Positions 1 through 11,031 of a stretch of 64,000 bases of DNA are shown here, piece after piece; position 1 is the first letter of the stretch; every line of letters starts with the position of its first letter. This stretch comes from Pseudisothecium myosuroides. Lineage: Eukaryota > Streptophyta > Bryopsida > Hypnales > Lembophyllaceae. Position numbers and translations under genes: made by a program. The stretch is taken from NCBI GenBank assembly GCA_951799445.1, contig OX637288.1:30793288-30857287 (forward strand), given 5' to 3'. Below the pieces are notes generated by a model. It did not search any database and was not told where the DNA came from. It saw only the letters and a program-made list of their open reading frames with translations.

Positions 1-1041
1 TCTGATACAGATTCGGACGAATCAAGTAGTGACTCAGAAGATGAGAAGGAGAGGAGAAAGAAGAAAAACAAAAATAAAAAGTTCAAGGAAAAAGATATCT
101 TGAAAGAGCTACAAGAAGAGATAGCTCAATTATCAGCAAACCAACAGAAATTTCGTAAAGGAGTAATTTGCAAAATTTGCCACAATGAGGGACATTTGCC
201 TACAGAATGTCAAACGAAGTATTGTACAATTTGCAATACAAATACACACCGCACCAATGAATGCACTTACAATCGACAATACCAAGAAGGAAAACCGGCA
301 GTGAATCAAATCCAACCCCAGTGGAACAACATGAGAAAGGCTGAGAACGGCAGGGAACCTGGAAATCGAGATCAAGGACAAGGGCCGCCTAGAAACAATT
401 ATTATGAATCACGGAACTATAGGCAAGAAAGATACCCATATCGGGGAGGATATGGAGGAAGAGGTAACCCATACAATGGGGGTAGAAACGACTATAACAG
501 ACAGGCAAATCAATCTGAGGATCGATATAGACCTAGATTTGAAGATAGGAGATTTAGAGATGAGTCAAGACGTACCTATTCGGGTATGGAACAAAGGGAA
601 GGTCATCCCGATGAATGTTATTATTGCCATAAGAAGGGGCATATGAAGAGAGAATGTTTTCTTTGGAAACGACACCAAGAAGAGGTTGGAGGAATACCGA
701 GGGCTGAAAAACCAACAATTGCCTCCAGTATGATGGCCCCAGATGTCTATGCAATGACGAGGGCACAAAAACAACAACTAGAGAATGAAGAAGAATCCAC
801 CAGTTCCAATGGTGGAAATAGTGATAGTGAAACTGAGGCTGAGGAAGGACAGCCAGAAGCAGTGGAGTTTGGAGAACTCCGGGAACAAGCATCTAAGGAA
901 TGGGAGGACGAACGAAGGGTACACCAACAAGTGACCCAAGATGTTCGAAGATTACAAAAAGAGTTAGGAGAAACACCTCAGGAAGAACCACTTGTGCCTT
1001 TAGAACATGAGGAAAGGCCAACAACTGAGGAAGAAGAATAA
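1..1041 (+). CDS. Ty3 retrotransposon Gag, 5'-partial, three CCHC zinc knuckles
   Basis: This is the nucleocapsid end of a Ty3 Gag. The frame is open to base 1, so the protein starts outside the window. The first residues are acidic and lysine-rich. Three CX2CX4HX4C knuckles are visible: two close together at about 166-275 (starting CKIC and CTIC) and one at about 616-657 (starting CYYC). Between them lies an Arg/Gly/Tyr-rich stretch, and the C-terminus is Glu-rich. The frame ends at an in-frame TAA (1039-1041) and continues in the same phase into protease, so Gag and Pol were probably one polyprotein or were separated by a suppressible stop. Three knuckles are more than the one or two usual in plant Ty3 elements. 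The role (RNA packaging in the virus-like particle) is inferred from the family. Confidence 0.85.
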   Translation, partial: SDTDSDESSSDSEDEKERRKKKNKNKKFKEKDILKELQEEIAQLSANQQKFRKGVICKICHNEGHLPTECQTKYCTICNTNTHRTNECTYNRQYQEGKPAVNQIQPQWNNMRKAENGREPGNRDQGQGPPRNNYYESRNYRQERYPYRGGYGGRGNPYNGGRNDYNRQANQSEDRYRPRFEDRRFRDESRRTYSGMEQREGHPDECYYCHKKGHMKRECFLWKRHQEEVGGIPRAEKPTIASSMMAPDVYAMTRAQKQQLENEEESTSSNGGNSDSETEAEEGQPEAVEFGELREQASKEWEDERRVHQQVTQDVRRLQKELGETPQEEPLVPLEHEERPTTEEEE

Positions 1042-2095
1042 AAAAGGACTAGAAAGCAAAAATCAGTCTCAAACCATAGTCAGAGCAAATCTTATGGGGA
1101 TAAGGAAATAAAGCAAGCTAAAATTGTACATGAAGTACTAAAGCAAACCAAAGCCAACATCACCGTTGGACAACTTTTAGAGTTAGCTCCATATTGTAAA
1201 CAACAAGTACTGGAGGCTTTTCTATCAACAAATTGGGCACCAGAGAGACCAACAGAGATATGCCACGTCAAAACACAAGATTTTGATATAGAGATGCCAG
1301 TAATAACAGCTCGCATCAAACATTACACCATACACAATGTATTATTGGATGGAGGTTTTGGAGTAAACATTATTACCGAAGAACTCTGTCAGAAATTGGG
1401 ATACCGGAAATTAGAACCAGCCCCATTTACTATTAAAATGGCAGATCAACAAAAGGTGACACCATTAGGAATCATACGAGATCTCCGAATTGAAACAGGA
1501 GGTTTCCGATAGAACATCACAGCTACGGTGATGAAGATGGAGTCCAAATCTGGTAGTTATACCATGTTACTTGGTAGACCCTGGCTTAAACAAGCAAATA
1601 CAAGGCAAGATTGGGCAAAGGATACCATTACATTGGTATATAAAACAAAAGAGAAGAAAATCAACACTAGGCGGATCCCATGATTGTCCACCACCCTCAA
1701 AAAGACCAGTTCAAATTGAAAGCTATGACTGGGAAGGGGGATTAACGGATAAGGAAGAACAAATAGTATACCAAGCCGTACCATCTCTCCAACCTATTGC
1801 AGACATTGAGCTGACCGGGCTCAAAGAAATGTTCTCTTATGAATGTCAAGTGGTTGAACTAGAATTACTATCCACGGCGAATCCACTCTCAAAAATAGGG
1901 AAAAAAGAAGAGGCCAAAAGATGACAAAGTAACAGATACATTCCTCGAATACCCGGCCCATTTCTATGACCAAAAGGAGGGCACACTCACTGTCGATGAT
2001 ACTCCAGCATCGGTATCAGTTCAAGGCAAAGACATTGCCAAGTGGACTATAGAGGATAAAGACCAAGTGCAGGAAGTTAACTTGGGCACGGCAGA
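1042..2095 (+). pseudogene. Ty3 aspartic protease and linker to RT, degenerate
   Basis: Retropepsin region. The active-site segment reads LLDGGFGVNII at about 1342-1374, close to the LLDGGSGVNI form common in plant Athila/Tat-type elements, and the downstream LLGRPWLKQA block is at about 1568-1600. The reading continues in phase from Gag, meets an in-frame TAG at 1510-1512, and shifts frame at about 1640-1690. A second frame covers about 1690-1920 and a third about 1920-2095, reaching a linker (VNLGT) that normally precedes RT. The CACTA element then interrupts it. With one stop and at least two shifts this copy cannot make protease. Confidence 0.8.
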
Positions 2096-4953
2096 CACTA
2101 CAAAAAAATGACCACATAAATGACTTCAAACAATGATTGCAAAATAGTCATTGTGGACAGAGACGACTGCAAAATGACTCGGGGGTCTTGAAGTCATTGT
2201 GGACAAGTCATTCCGGACAATGACTACAGGGCTATTATCACCATCCATTTTTGCCTTGGATGTAGAAATGGATGAAAAAAAATTGGTCAAGTGATAAAGA
2301 AAGTTGGGGGCTTAAGGAAATGTCTATGGAGCTGCCATGTGGAAAGCGGGACCCTTAGAACATCTGACGTGGACATCCACGTGGCCAGTCATTCTTTAAT
2401 CATTCTAAAGTTATGACTGACCCATGATGAATCTGACGTGGACGGCCACGTAGGAAGTTGTTCTAGAGTCATTTAAAAGTCATTTTGAAGTCGTTTTGGA
2501 ATGAAACTTGTTTAGGGATTAGGTGACGTGGCTGATGCTGTCTCTGGTCATTTCCAAGTCATTTTAAAGTTAACATGACGTTTGCAAAAAGGAATGTGCG
2601 GCCCATTATTCAATGAATAGTTATTCTATAGTTGCTTAGGAGTGCATTCATAATTGCAATTAAGGAATTGAATTTCACTCAATTAGGAGTGTAATGACAA
2701 TTGAACAGTCACATATCAATAAATTCAAAGTTTCACAACAATACACCATATATAATACAACATATACAATACATCATACACCATACATTGTATACCATAC
2801 AACATATTTGTCACATGTGTAGCATTGCTTCCAAAGCCACGTAGTGTGTGAGTATGAAGAGACAAAATGACAAGCCTTTTATACAAATGGGGTGGTAGGA
2901 GGCAAGACAAACCATGTGGGATATGTGAAACGCAGGAATTGTGTTATAAGTAATATTTTAAACTTCATTTAGGCATAGTAGATTAATTTTTTTCAAAAAT
3001 CTTTGAACTTAAAAAAGTTTGGAAATCAACCTCACTTTCATCTCCAATAATCCATTTTAGGTTTTGAGCCTCAAATCAAAAGTTATGGACAAATTTGAGA
3101 AAGGGATTGGAAAGGATATTTTCTTTTGAAATTTTCTAACATCCTTTCTAAATTTTGTCCATCCTCGTTGTACATGACCTATGATGAAAATCTGCTATAG
3201 ATGCAATGGAAGTGTGATGAAGGTATGCAAGATGATTAGAAATCATACAATCCATCAGAAAGCACAAGGCACCGAAGTAATAGTTGATAAGTTGAATAGC
3301 TGCACAATAGTTTGAGACATTTTTAGCTCATTCTGCAACCTCAAGAAGTCATTTTGTAGTCTCAAGAAGTCATTCTGCAGTCGTAAGAAGTCATTCTACA
3401 GTGGCATTGGAGAGGCAACATTATTGTCCATATAAGGGAAAAATAGGACTTAATGACTGCCTCTCAAACTTTGAAAATACCTTTCAACCTTTATGCTGGG
3501 ACCTTTGGAATGTCCATTTTGAATCATATGAAATGTTCGGAAGTATTGTGAAGTTACCGACGCAAATAGACCAAAATCATAGTTGTTGTTTTGGTGGGAG
3601 TGTAAGTGATTCCTAAAGTGGACCCCAACTAAGAAAACATTAGACCCCAACAAAGCAAAAAGGCCACCGGAAATGAATTATAAGAGAAAGAAAGTAGAAT
3701 TTTTTCTTTTTAAAGAAGATTGAAGAAGTAAACTTAAAAAGGTAAACAAAGAGTAGTGAAAAGAGAAAGTTAAAAAAAAGATTTAAAAAAAGGAAAAACT
3801 AAAAAAAAAGGAAAAAATAGAATAAAGAAAAAAAATGACAAGGAGTATGAAATAGGAAAAAAAATTAAAGAAATGAAAATTACTAGAAAGAAAAAAATAA
3901 TTCTGTTGGTTTCAAAAAAAATTAGGAATGACAACAAATGAAATTGATAAGAGAAAAAATAAAAAATCAACAACATATAAAAGTCGCAAAAGGGAACAAA
4001 GAGTAGAAAAGATTAAAATAAATTTTAAAAACAGAATAAACAACAAATAAAGAAGAAGACGAAAAATGACGGAGAAGGAAGAAGCCTTTTTGTATGCATC
4101 ATTTTCTAAAGCTTGGACGAATGAATTCAAATCATTTGATTCCAATGAACAAAAATTGAAATATAAACAAAGAGTAGATCAAATTGGAAGGATAAAAGAA
4201 GATGAAGATAGAGTTCAAGAATTAGGAAGATAGAAAAATATAAAATATAAACAAAGACTAGAGAAACTAGAAAGATAAACAAAGATTTGAGATGCCAAAA
4301 AATTGCAAAGAGGAGGGAAAAAAGAAAAGAAAATACAAGACGTAAACAACAAAAAAGAAGTTAAAAAATTAAAAATTGCAAGAAAGAGAGAATTAATTTT
4401 CTTCTCTAAGAATAAGTAGAAGAAAATTACAATTTATAAAACTGATAAGTGAAGAATTAAAAAAAATAGATACAAGAGAGGAAAAGGGAGACTAAGAAAA
4501 AGAAAGATAAAAAAAAATTAAATGAAGAAGTGAAAAAGATAACAAAAAATGTCCTAGAAAGAAGAAGGCTTTGTTTTTCCATCACTTTCTATAGCCCTGA
4601 CAAATGACTTCAAATGACTTGATTGTAGTGATGCGGAAGTCATTACGTAGTCGCTCTGAAGTGTCGCACAGTCACTATATATGGCAAGGTTTACTCCATT
4701 TCGACTGGGGCCTCCATGGGAGAATTGACAGAGTCCACGTCGGAATTTCGACGACGCAGTTAATGAAAACCTGCGGATGAAGCTTGGACACCATGAACTC
4801 CTCATCCCAAAGTCGTGCCGGCGACTGCAGCACAACTCGGACACTATGCAGTATTCACCGTTGGTGCAATTAGGGAGCCCGAGTCATTCTTTAGTCATTC
4901 CGGACAAGAAATCATTCTTTTGCAGTCGCATATGTGGCCATTTTCTTGTAGTG
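2096..4953. mobile_element. CACTA (En/Spm-type) non-autonomous transposon inserted in Ty3 pol
   Basis: The left end starts CACTACAAAAAAATGACCAC and the right end finishes in the reverse complement form (GTGGCCATTTTCTTGTAGTG). A perfect 3-bp duplication AGA flanks it (2093-2095 and 4954-4956), as expected for CACTA elements. Both ends are rich in the subterminal motif TGACTTC/GAAGTCA. No transposase is recognisable; the interior holds a roughly 900-bp A/G-rich strand-biased tract (3660-4540) and a more coding-like stretch at 4550-4850 without a known domain. Removing 2,858 bp plus one AGA leaves the flanking pol frame in phase, so it is a clean insertion into a formerly open frame. Confidence 0.92.
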
Positions 4954-4956
4954 AGA

Positions 4957-5922
4957 GAAACCCCACAATGTACGCATCTGCAAGAATCTTGAATTAGAAT
5001 TCAAGGAAGAATTGGTCGAACTCCTACAAGAGTTCAAGAATGTGTTTGCGTGGAGTTATGAAGACCTTAAGGGAATACCAGCACATGTATGTGAACATCG
5101 CATTGAGCTCACGCCTAATGCATATCCAGTAAGGCAAGCCATGTATCGGATGAATCCGAAATATGCAGCCAAAGTCAAAGAAGAAATTGATAAATTGCTA
5201 AAAGTAGGATTCATTTACCCAGTCAAAGAAACTGAATGGTTATCATCCATTGTGATAGTCCCAAAGAAAAATGGCAAGCTTCGAGTATGTGTAGATTACC
5301 GGAAATTAAACGGGGTCACAAAGATGGATCCCTTTCCACTACCATTCACTGGCCAAGTATTGGAAGCTGCGGCAGGACATGAAATGTACTCCACGCTGGA
5401 TGGATTCAGTGGATACAATCAAATCCTCATGGCTTTAAAGGATCAACTCAAGACCTGCTTCATTACGGAGTGGGGACTATTTGCCTATCGCGTAATGCCA
5501 TTTGGATTAAAATGTGCTCCAGCAACTTTTCAAAGAGCAATCATGCAAGCATTTGCTGAATTTCTAAATGTATTCATGCAAGTTTTCCTTGATGACTTTA
5601 TTGTATACGGCAATAAAGCCATGCACCTAGAACATCTTTGAAAGTGTTTAGGAAGGTGTCGCGAAACTAGGATTAGTCTAAATCCAGAAAAGTGCACGTT
5701 TGCAGTAAGCTCAAGTACATTACTTGGACATATCATCTGCAAAGAAGGAATACTCGTAGATCCTGCAAAGATTAAAGCCATTCAAACGCTTTCACCACCC
5801 ACTAACATGAAGGGTGTACATCAGTTCCTAGGATCAGCTAGTTACCATTGAAGATTCATTAAAGATTTTGCAAGAATCACACAGCCCTTGACCAATCTCA
5901 CCAAGTCAACTGTCAAGTTTCT
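4957..5922 (+). pseudogene. Ty3 reverse transcriptase, two in-frame stops and a frameshift
   Basis: Clear Ty3 RT. The N-terminal block has VFAWSYEDLKGIP, followed by the PVRQAMYRMNP segment, the VPKKNGKLRVCVDYRKLN motif (about 5260-5312), the DGFSGYNQI block (about 5398-5424) and the catalytic FLDDF motif (about 5584-5600). The thumb continues with LNPEKCTFAV and LLGHII. In-frame TGA codons occur at 5639-5641 and 5849-5851, and the frame shifts at about 5920 before RNase H. Both TGAs could derive from CGA by C-to-T change, which suggests methylation-driven decay; this is inference. FLDDF rather than YVDD fits the Athila/Tat side of Ty3. Confidence 0.9.
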
Positions 5923-6567
5923 TTGGATGAGAAGTGTCAAGAAGCATTTGAACTGATTAAAAGAAAATTAACCAAGACTCCAATCTTAAGGACTCCTGAC
6001 TGGGACAAAGAGTTTCATGTACATTGCGATGCATCCAACGAGGCCATTGGTAGTGTTTTGGCGCAAAACATTGATGGAAAAGCCGATTCACGCATATTCT
6101 ACACAAGTCGGTTACTCAACCAAGCTGAAAGGAACTATTCAACGACAGAACGGGAGGCTCTAGCCATGATTTACTCATTGCATAAGTTCCGTCATTACTT
6201 ATTGGCTAACCATTTTGTATTCTATGTGGACCATGAGGCCCTACTACACCTAGTCAATAGAACCATCGTATCGGGAAGAATAGCTCGATGGATGCTGCTA
6301 CTCCAAGAGTACGATTTTGAAATCGTACATAAGCTAGGTAGACAACATGTGGTAGCTGACCATCTTTCAAGGATCAGCAATGGTGAAGCAGCTATGGGAA
6401 TACCAGACTCATTTCCAGATGCAAGCTTGTTCATGGTACAAGTTACACCCCAACAAGGCGAAATTTTCCCATTTTATGATTGGAGAAGACCAATAATTGA
6501 TTATCTTCGAACTAGAAGAATACCAATGGATATACCTCTAAACATACGTCGTCACATAGCAATATGA
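5923..6567 (+). pseudogene. Ty3 RNase H domain
   Basis: RNase H of the polyprotein. It opens with DEKCQEAFELIKRKL, then HVHCDASNEAIGSVLAQ (first catalytic Asp), the YSTTEREALAMIYSLHKFRHYL block (catalytic Glu), FYVDHEALLHL, and the C-terminal VADHLSRI motif. It is one open frame of about 214 codons, set off from RT by a frameshift and closed by an in-frame TGA at 6565-6567, after which the same phase continues into integrase. A second (archaeal-type) RNase H, the hallmark of the Tat branch, is not visible between it and integrase, so the layout is closer to Athila-type elements. Confidence 0.88.
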
Positions 6568-6971
6568 AGTCGACCGTATCATTTAGATGAAATGGGAAGA
6601 TTGGTAAAAATGTGCTCAGATTCCTTGCCCAGAATCTGTGTAGCAGGACTAATAACCAGGGCCATTATTGCAGAAGCCCATGGGGGTCTAGCTGGAGGAC
6701 ATTTCTCCTCCACTATAACATTACATAAGGTTTTAACAGCTTTGTATTGGTGGCCTGATTTACGAAAAGATGTACACAACTATTGCAAAAAGTGTGACAT
6801 CTGCCAAAGAAATAATAGTAAACCCGGAATAGGGAAAAATCCCAACACCCCGTTTTACCACTTGAGATTTTTCAGAGGTGGGGAATTGACTTTATTGGGC
6901 CAATACACCCACCATCAAGAACCACAACTAATAGATATATAATCACAGCAACTGATTATACCTCCAAATGG
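6568..6971 (+). pseudogene. Ty3 integrase N-terminal HHCC domain
   Basis: The zinc-binding domain is complete: the histidines lie in AHGGLAGGHFSSTITLHKV and the cysteines in CKKCDICQ (about 6673-6810). The first part of the catalytic core (GIDFIGPIHPPS, then ATDYTSKW with the first catalytic Asp) is present but in another phase, because a frameshift occurs at about 6880. The preceding phase ends in a TAA at 6940-6942. An in-frame TGA at 6565-6567 separates this domain from RNase H. Confidence 0.85.
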
Positions 6972-9900
6972 GTGGAAGCTCGAGCATTAAAAGACAACAG
7001 TGCACAATCTACGGCTAAATTCTTGTATGAGGAAATAATTACTCGATACGGATGTCTAGTGGAATTGATAAGCGACCAAGGAACTCACTTCCTCAATACG
7101 ACAATCAAACTTCTTACCACAGAATTCATGATCCAACATCGGAAATCAACTCCTTATTACCCTCAAGGCAATGGACAGGCGGAATCAACAAACAAAGTAT
7201 TAAAAGCAACACTCACAAAAATAGTGAATGCCAATCAGACAAATTGGGATCAAAAGTTGTTCTCTGCACTATGGGCATACCGAACAGCATATAAAGTGAC
7301 TACTTGCCATACACCTTTCTTACTAGTATATGGAACAGAGGCATTACTACCCATTAAGTACTTAGAGACTCAACCACAAGGACATCAAAGGGTTTTATCA
7401 GTGTATGCAATGTTGGCACACCGAATGCAACAACTAGAACAAATGGATTTACGACGAATTGAGGCTAAAAAGTACATAACTAAAATGCAATTAATGAGAA
7501 AGTCTCGTCATGACAAATCCAACCATTTAAATAAAAGAAACCAACAAACACCTCACAACACCTACGAGATTGGGGAATGTTCAAATTCCCAATTTTCGAA
7601 AAATATGTCCAACAATGAAAGATTCAGTAATGTTACGCCATATGTATCAGATTCAACAAAAAGCTATCAAATAGGACAAAATGTCCTATGGTTAAAACCT
7701 AATATTAAAAAGAAAAGAGGAAAATTTGTAAATAAATGGTTCGGGCCTTACGAAATAAAAACTGTCTATTCTAATGGAACAGTAGACTTATATGAGACCA
7801 CAGGACTGACCGTTCAGGTAAATGTCAATAAATTACGACCCTATATCATGGAAAAAGGAATGACCGATCCAATTCCCAATGTTTTTTTATCTATGATCCA
7901 AGACAATAAAAGTAAAAGCCCAACCAATCAAACAAGGACAAATACAAAAGATGATGTCAAAGGAAATATGGAAGAATCAAATAAGAAACCACTAGGAGAA
8001 CGAAAATGTTGCACATACTGCCATACCCCATATAAGGGACAAGTATGTTTTAAAAACATAAATTCAAATCCAAAAACACCATCAACCACGAATCAACTTG
8101 AAAAAATATTACAACAAATTTTTACTGTAGAAGATATCAATCAATTCCAAAAGGGTCAAAGGGTAGTATGGTTGAAAGTACTGGAAAATAAAACCGAGGA
8201 CCAATGGATAGGACCTGCTATAATAAAAACAATTTATCCTAATCAAACAATAAAATTGATAAATTATAATGGAACCGAAGTTTGTATACCGGTTCGAAGA
8301 ATAAAACATTATGATCAACAACCTAAAAATATTGCACTAAACTATGCATTACCTATTATAAAATGGAACAAATGCCAAATAAATAGAAATAAAACAAAAG
8401 ATATTCTTGTAAAAGAACAACAATTCAGAAGAAAAGATTCTAAAATTAAATATCAACTTATACGGAATATGGTTCCCAAGCCACTAGTGAGGAAAGAGCT
8501 ACCACTTCGCAAAACGGTTAATTGCAACCGGCGGTTACAACTACCACCACCTTCCCTACTTCTTTCATTTCCTAATTATTTCCACTTCTTCCATCTTTAC
8601 ATTCCATTCTTAGCATTTTTATGTTATAACATAATATTGGGGTTTTACCAACATTTTAGCATGGAAACTCCAAAAATACTCCTAGGCCTAGTTCCTTTAC
8701 CAAAACCAAGTTTTAATAAAAAGGAGGAAAATATACTAAAAGCATTAGGACTATTTCAATTTGCAACTATGGTGGCTTGGGGAGGAAAAATATCAAATAT
8801 TAGAGTAGAAGAAGCTCTTACAAATCTCACATCAAATGGCCAGGCTACTACAATTAACAGGAAAGTTTATAAATTGATTCCTGAAAATTTCCGGGACTTA
8901 TTTAAACATGTTTTCTTATTGGATGTAGCTTTACCTAAACTCAATCTTACATGCATCAATCAAAATCTAATACCTAACACAGATAAAAAGAAAACTGCTA
9001 CAATAAATACAAGTGGATGCAAATCAGAGGAGACAAAAAGAGTGCTGAAGTTTTTGAGCTCTATATTAACTTTCAATCATAAAATAGGAGAGATTCCTAT
9101 CAATGTAGTCCAATGTATGCAAAATGCTATTAATGGACAATCAATAGATTGGCCTAAAATTTTTAAAGAACAACTACACTATGAATTAAGAAGAATATAT
9201 TTTGAATTACAAGGCACTAAACCTATAATAATTCACACTAGAGCAGCCATACATATTACATTAATATTATCTAAACTTCAATCTCTGAAAATTACAATAC
9301 CAAGAGACAAATTGATTTCTATAAGAAATGATAAATCCTCTCATATTTCCCTAGTAAGTGATAACAAAGAGAGCAATAAAATCAACAAAGATCAGCCATT
9401 ACAAACGATTATTGTGACACCACTGGCAGCTACAATTGAAGTAGAGTTGTTGCCGATAAAAAGACAGCGGCTCAACACATCTACAAAACAAATAACGTTA
9501 CAAATATTAGAGGATGGAGACACCAACTTTGAGAAAGGAATAATAAACAAACCAATCAATACCACTAAAGATCAAGAACCTGCCAGAAAGAAACAAAAAG
9601 TGATACAGACTATAAGGCATACAGAAAAGAGGAACAACATTGAAACAAATACTCCAACAATGACACTAAAAATTATGAAGAAAATTGTGAAGAAGGTAAA
9701 GAAAGCTCACCTACACCAGAATATCAAAGAAATGATGGCTTGGGAGGGAACCACCACCACCAGCACGACTAAAGACTCCAAAGGCGCAGCTCTGATCCCT
9801 GCTCAGAAGGCAGCCCAGACTCCTCATTTAGTTGCTGTTTCTGCTCCGATTCAGACTACTCCGCCACCTGCTATACCACAGACTACTGATATAAAACACC

Positions 9901-10303
9901 GACATACAACTCCTATTCTGACTACTATGGTGACTGAGGCGGTGACTGGTGCTACTACTGCAGCATTCATGCAGACAAAGAACAGAAACGGCATAAGCAA
10001 AGGGAAGATCACTAACCAACGTAACAAACACAACAAGGAAAAAACATTGACAACAGTACAACAAGACCGACACAAGAGCAGAATCAACGACGAAGAAGAA
10101 ACAAAATACCCCATCCAAACTATACGCCAACTCAAAGAGGACAAAAGACCTAAAGATAATAAACCTAATGAACACAAAGACGAGGAGGTAGTAGGCGACG
10201 AATATGCAACCATCATTGACGTACGCTCAACAGAGGACAGCGAAGAAGACAAGGAAGAACCCAAAGGCGGAACGAGAAAGTATATTGTGAAACCAGAGCA
10301 CCA
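6972..10303 (+). CDS. Ty3 integrase core plus long in-frame C-terminal extension (first part)
   Basis: Intact open frame. Residues 1-100 hold the integrase core, with ISDQGTHF (second Asp) and GQAESTNKVLK (catalytic Glu). Residues about 232-292 are a GPY/F module (WFGPYEIKTVYSNG). Residues about 391-447 look like a second GPY/F-type module (WIGPAIIKTIYPNQT). A short Cys cluster (CCTYCHTPYKGQVC) lies between them. At residues about 520-560 there is a hydrophobic stretch rich in Phe/Leu/Tyr that could be membrane-associated. The rest, from METPKILLGLVPLP (8661), is Lys/Thr/Asn-rich with no domain I recognise. The nominal stop at 10377-10379 lies inside an inserted MITE, so the hydrophobic tail just before it belongs to the insert. 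Without the insert the frame continues to 13325. It could be env-like or an accessory ORF; no function is claimed. Confidence 0.8.
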
Positions 10304-11031
10304 GGGTGATTGCACGAAACACCTGTACTATTTGTTGCGTTTTGCAATAGTACTCATGATTTTTTCTGGAGTACTTTAAAATTAGAAAATTAATTTTAAA
10401 TTTTTTTAAAAATATGGCGAATGTATATACCTTTAAGATGAAGGTAACCACCGAAGGAAATTTATTAAAAAATTCTCTAAGTAGGAGAACTAGAAAAGTG
10501 CCAAATCACTAGAAAATACATATTTTGATGTTTTAATTAGTAGAAAATAGGAAAAAGCTTAAATAAAAAAACAAAAATTGGCAATTTGTAGCAACTCTAT
10601 GAAGATGGTCATTCACCAAAAAAACCACCAAAATAATTTTTTAAATGTTTCAAAATGCAAGTAGAAAGAGGCTCACTTTGTGGACTTCTACACCACATAA
10701 AATTAAGTATGTTTAGAATTCCTTTGGACAATTGCTACAAGTCTACTAGAAGACCATCTCTACCAAATTTCAGCTCCAATTCGTTTTTATGGGTACTAAA
10801 TAGTACTTAAACCCCCAAATTGGCATTTGTGACAAAATATCGGGGGCTATTATTAAATAGTAAAACATTTTTGAAAAATTCCAAAAAATTCCACAAGGTG
10901 TATTATAGTCTTCAGTACCTTGTGTGTGAATTTTGAGTCATTTGGAGTCAAAATTCAAAATTTATGGCTAAAAAACTAATCAGCATGCAACGTGTGACAG
11001 AAAATAGTACAAGTGTTTCGTGCAATCACCC
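10304..11031. mobile_element. 728-bp MITE with about 30-bp TIRs, splitting the Ty3 extension
   Basis: The left end GGGTGATTGCACGAAACAC continues to about 30 bp, and the right end is its reverse complement with about one mismatch. The flanks carry a 4-bp duplication ACCA (10300-10303 and 11032-11035). The interior is AT-rich and non-coding. Removing the element and one ACCA (732 bp, divisible by three) puts the frame ending near 10303 in phase with the frame beginning near 11036. The 4-bp duplication and GGG start do not match a superfamily I can name with confidence. Confidence 0.88.

Noticed and set aside
3770..4145. Hydrophobic Phe/Leu-rich membrane proteins on the minus strand
   Set aside because: They come from the complement of an A/G-rich low-complexity tract.
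10316..10379. A C-terminal transmembrane tail on the Ty3 extension (env-like anchor)
   Set aside because: The hydrophobic residues are encoded by the left end of the inserted 728-bp MITE, not by the retrotransposon.
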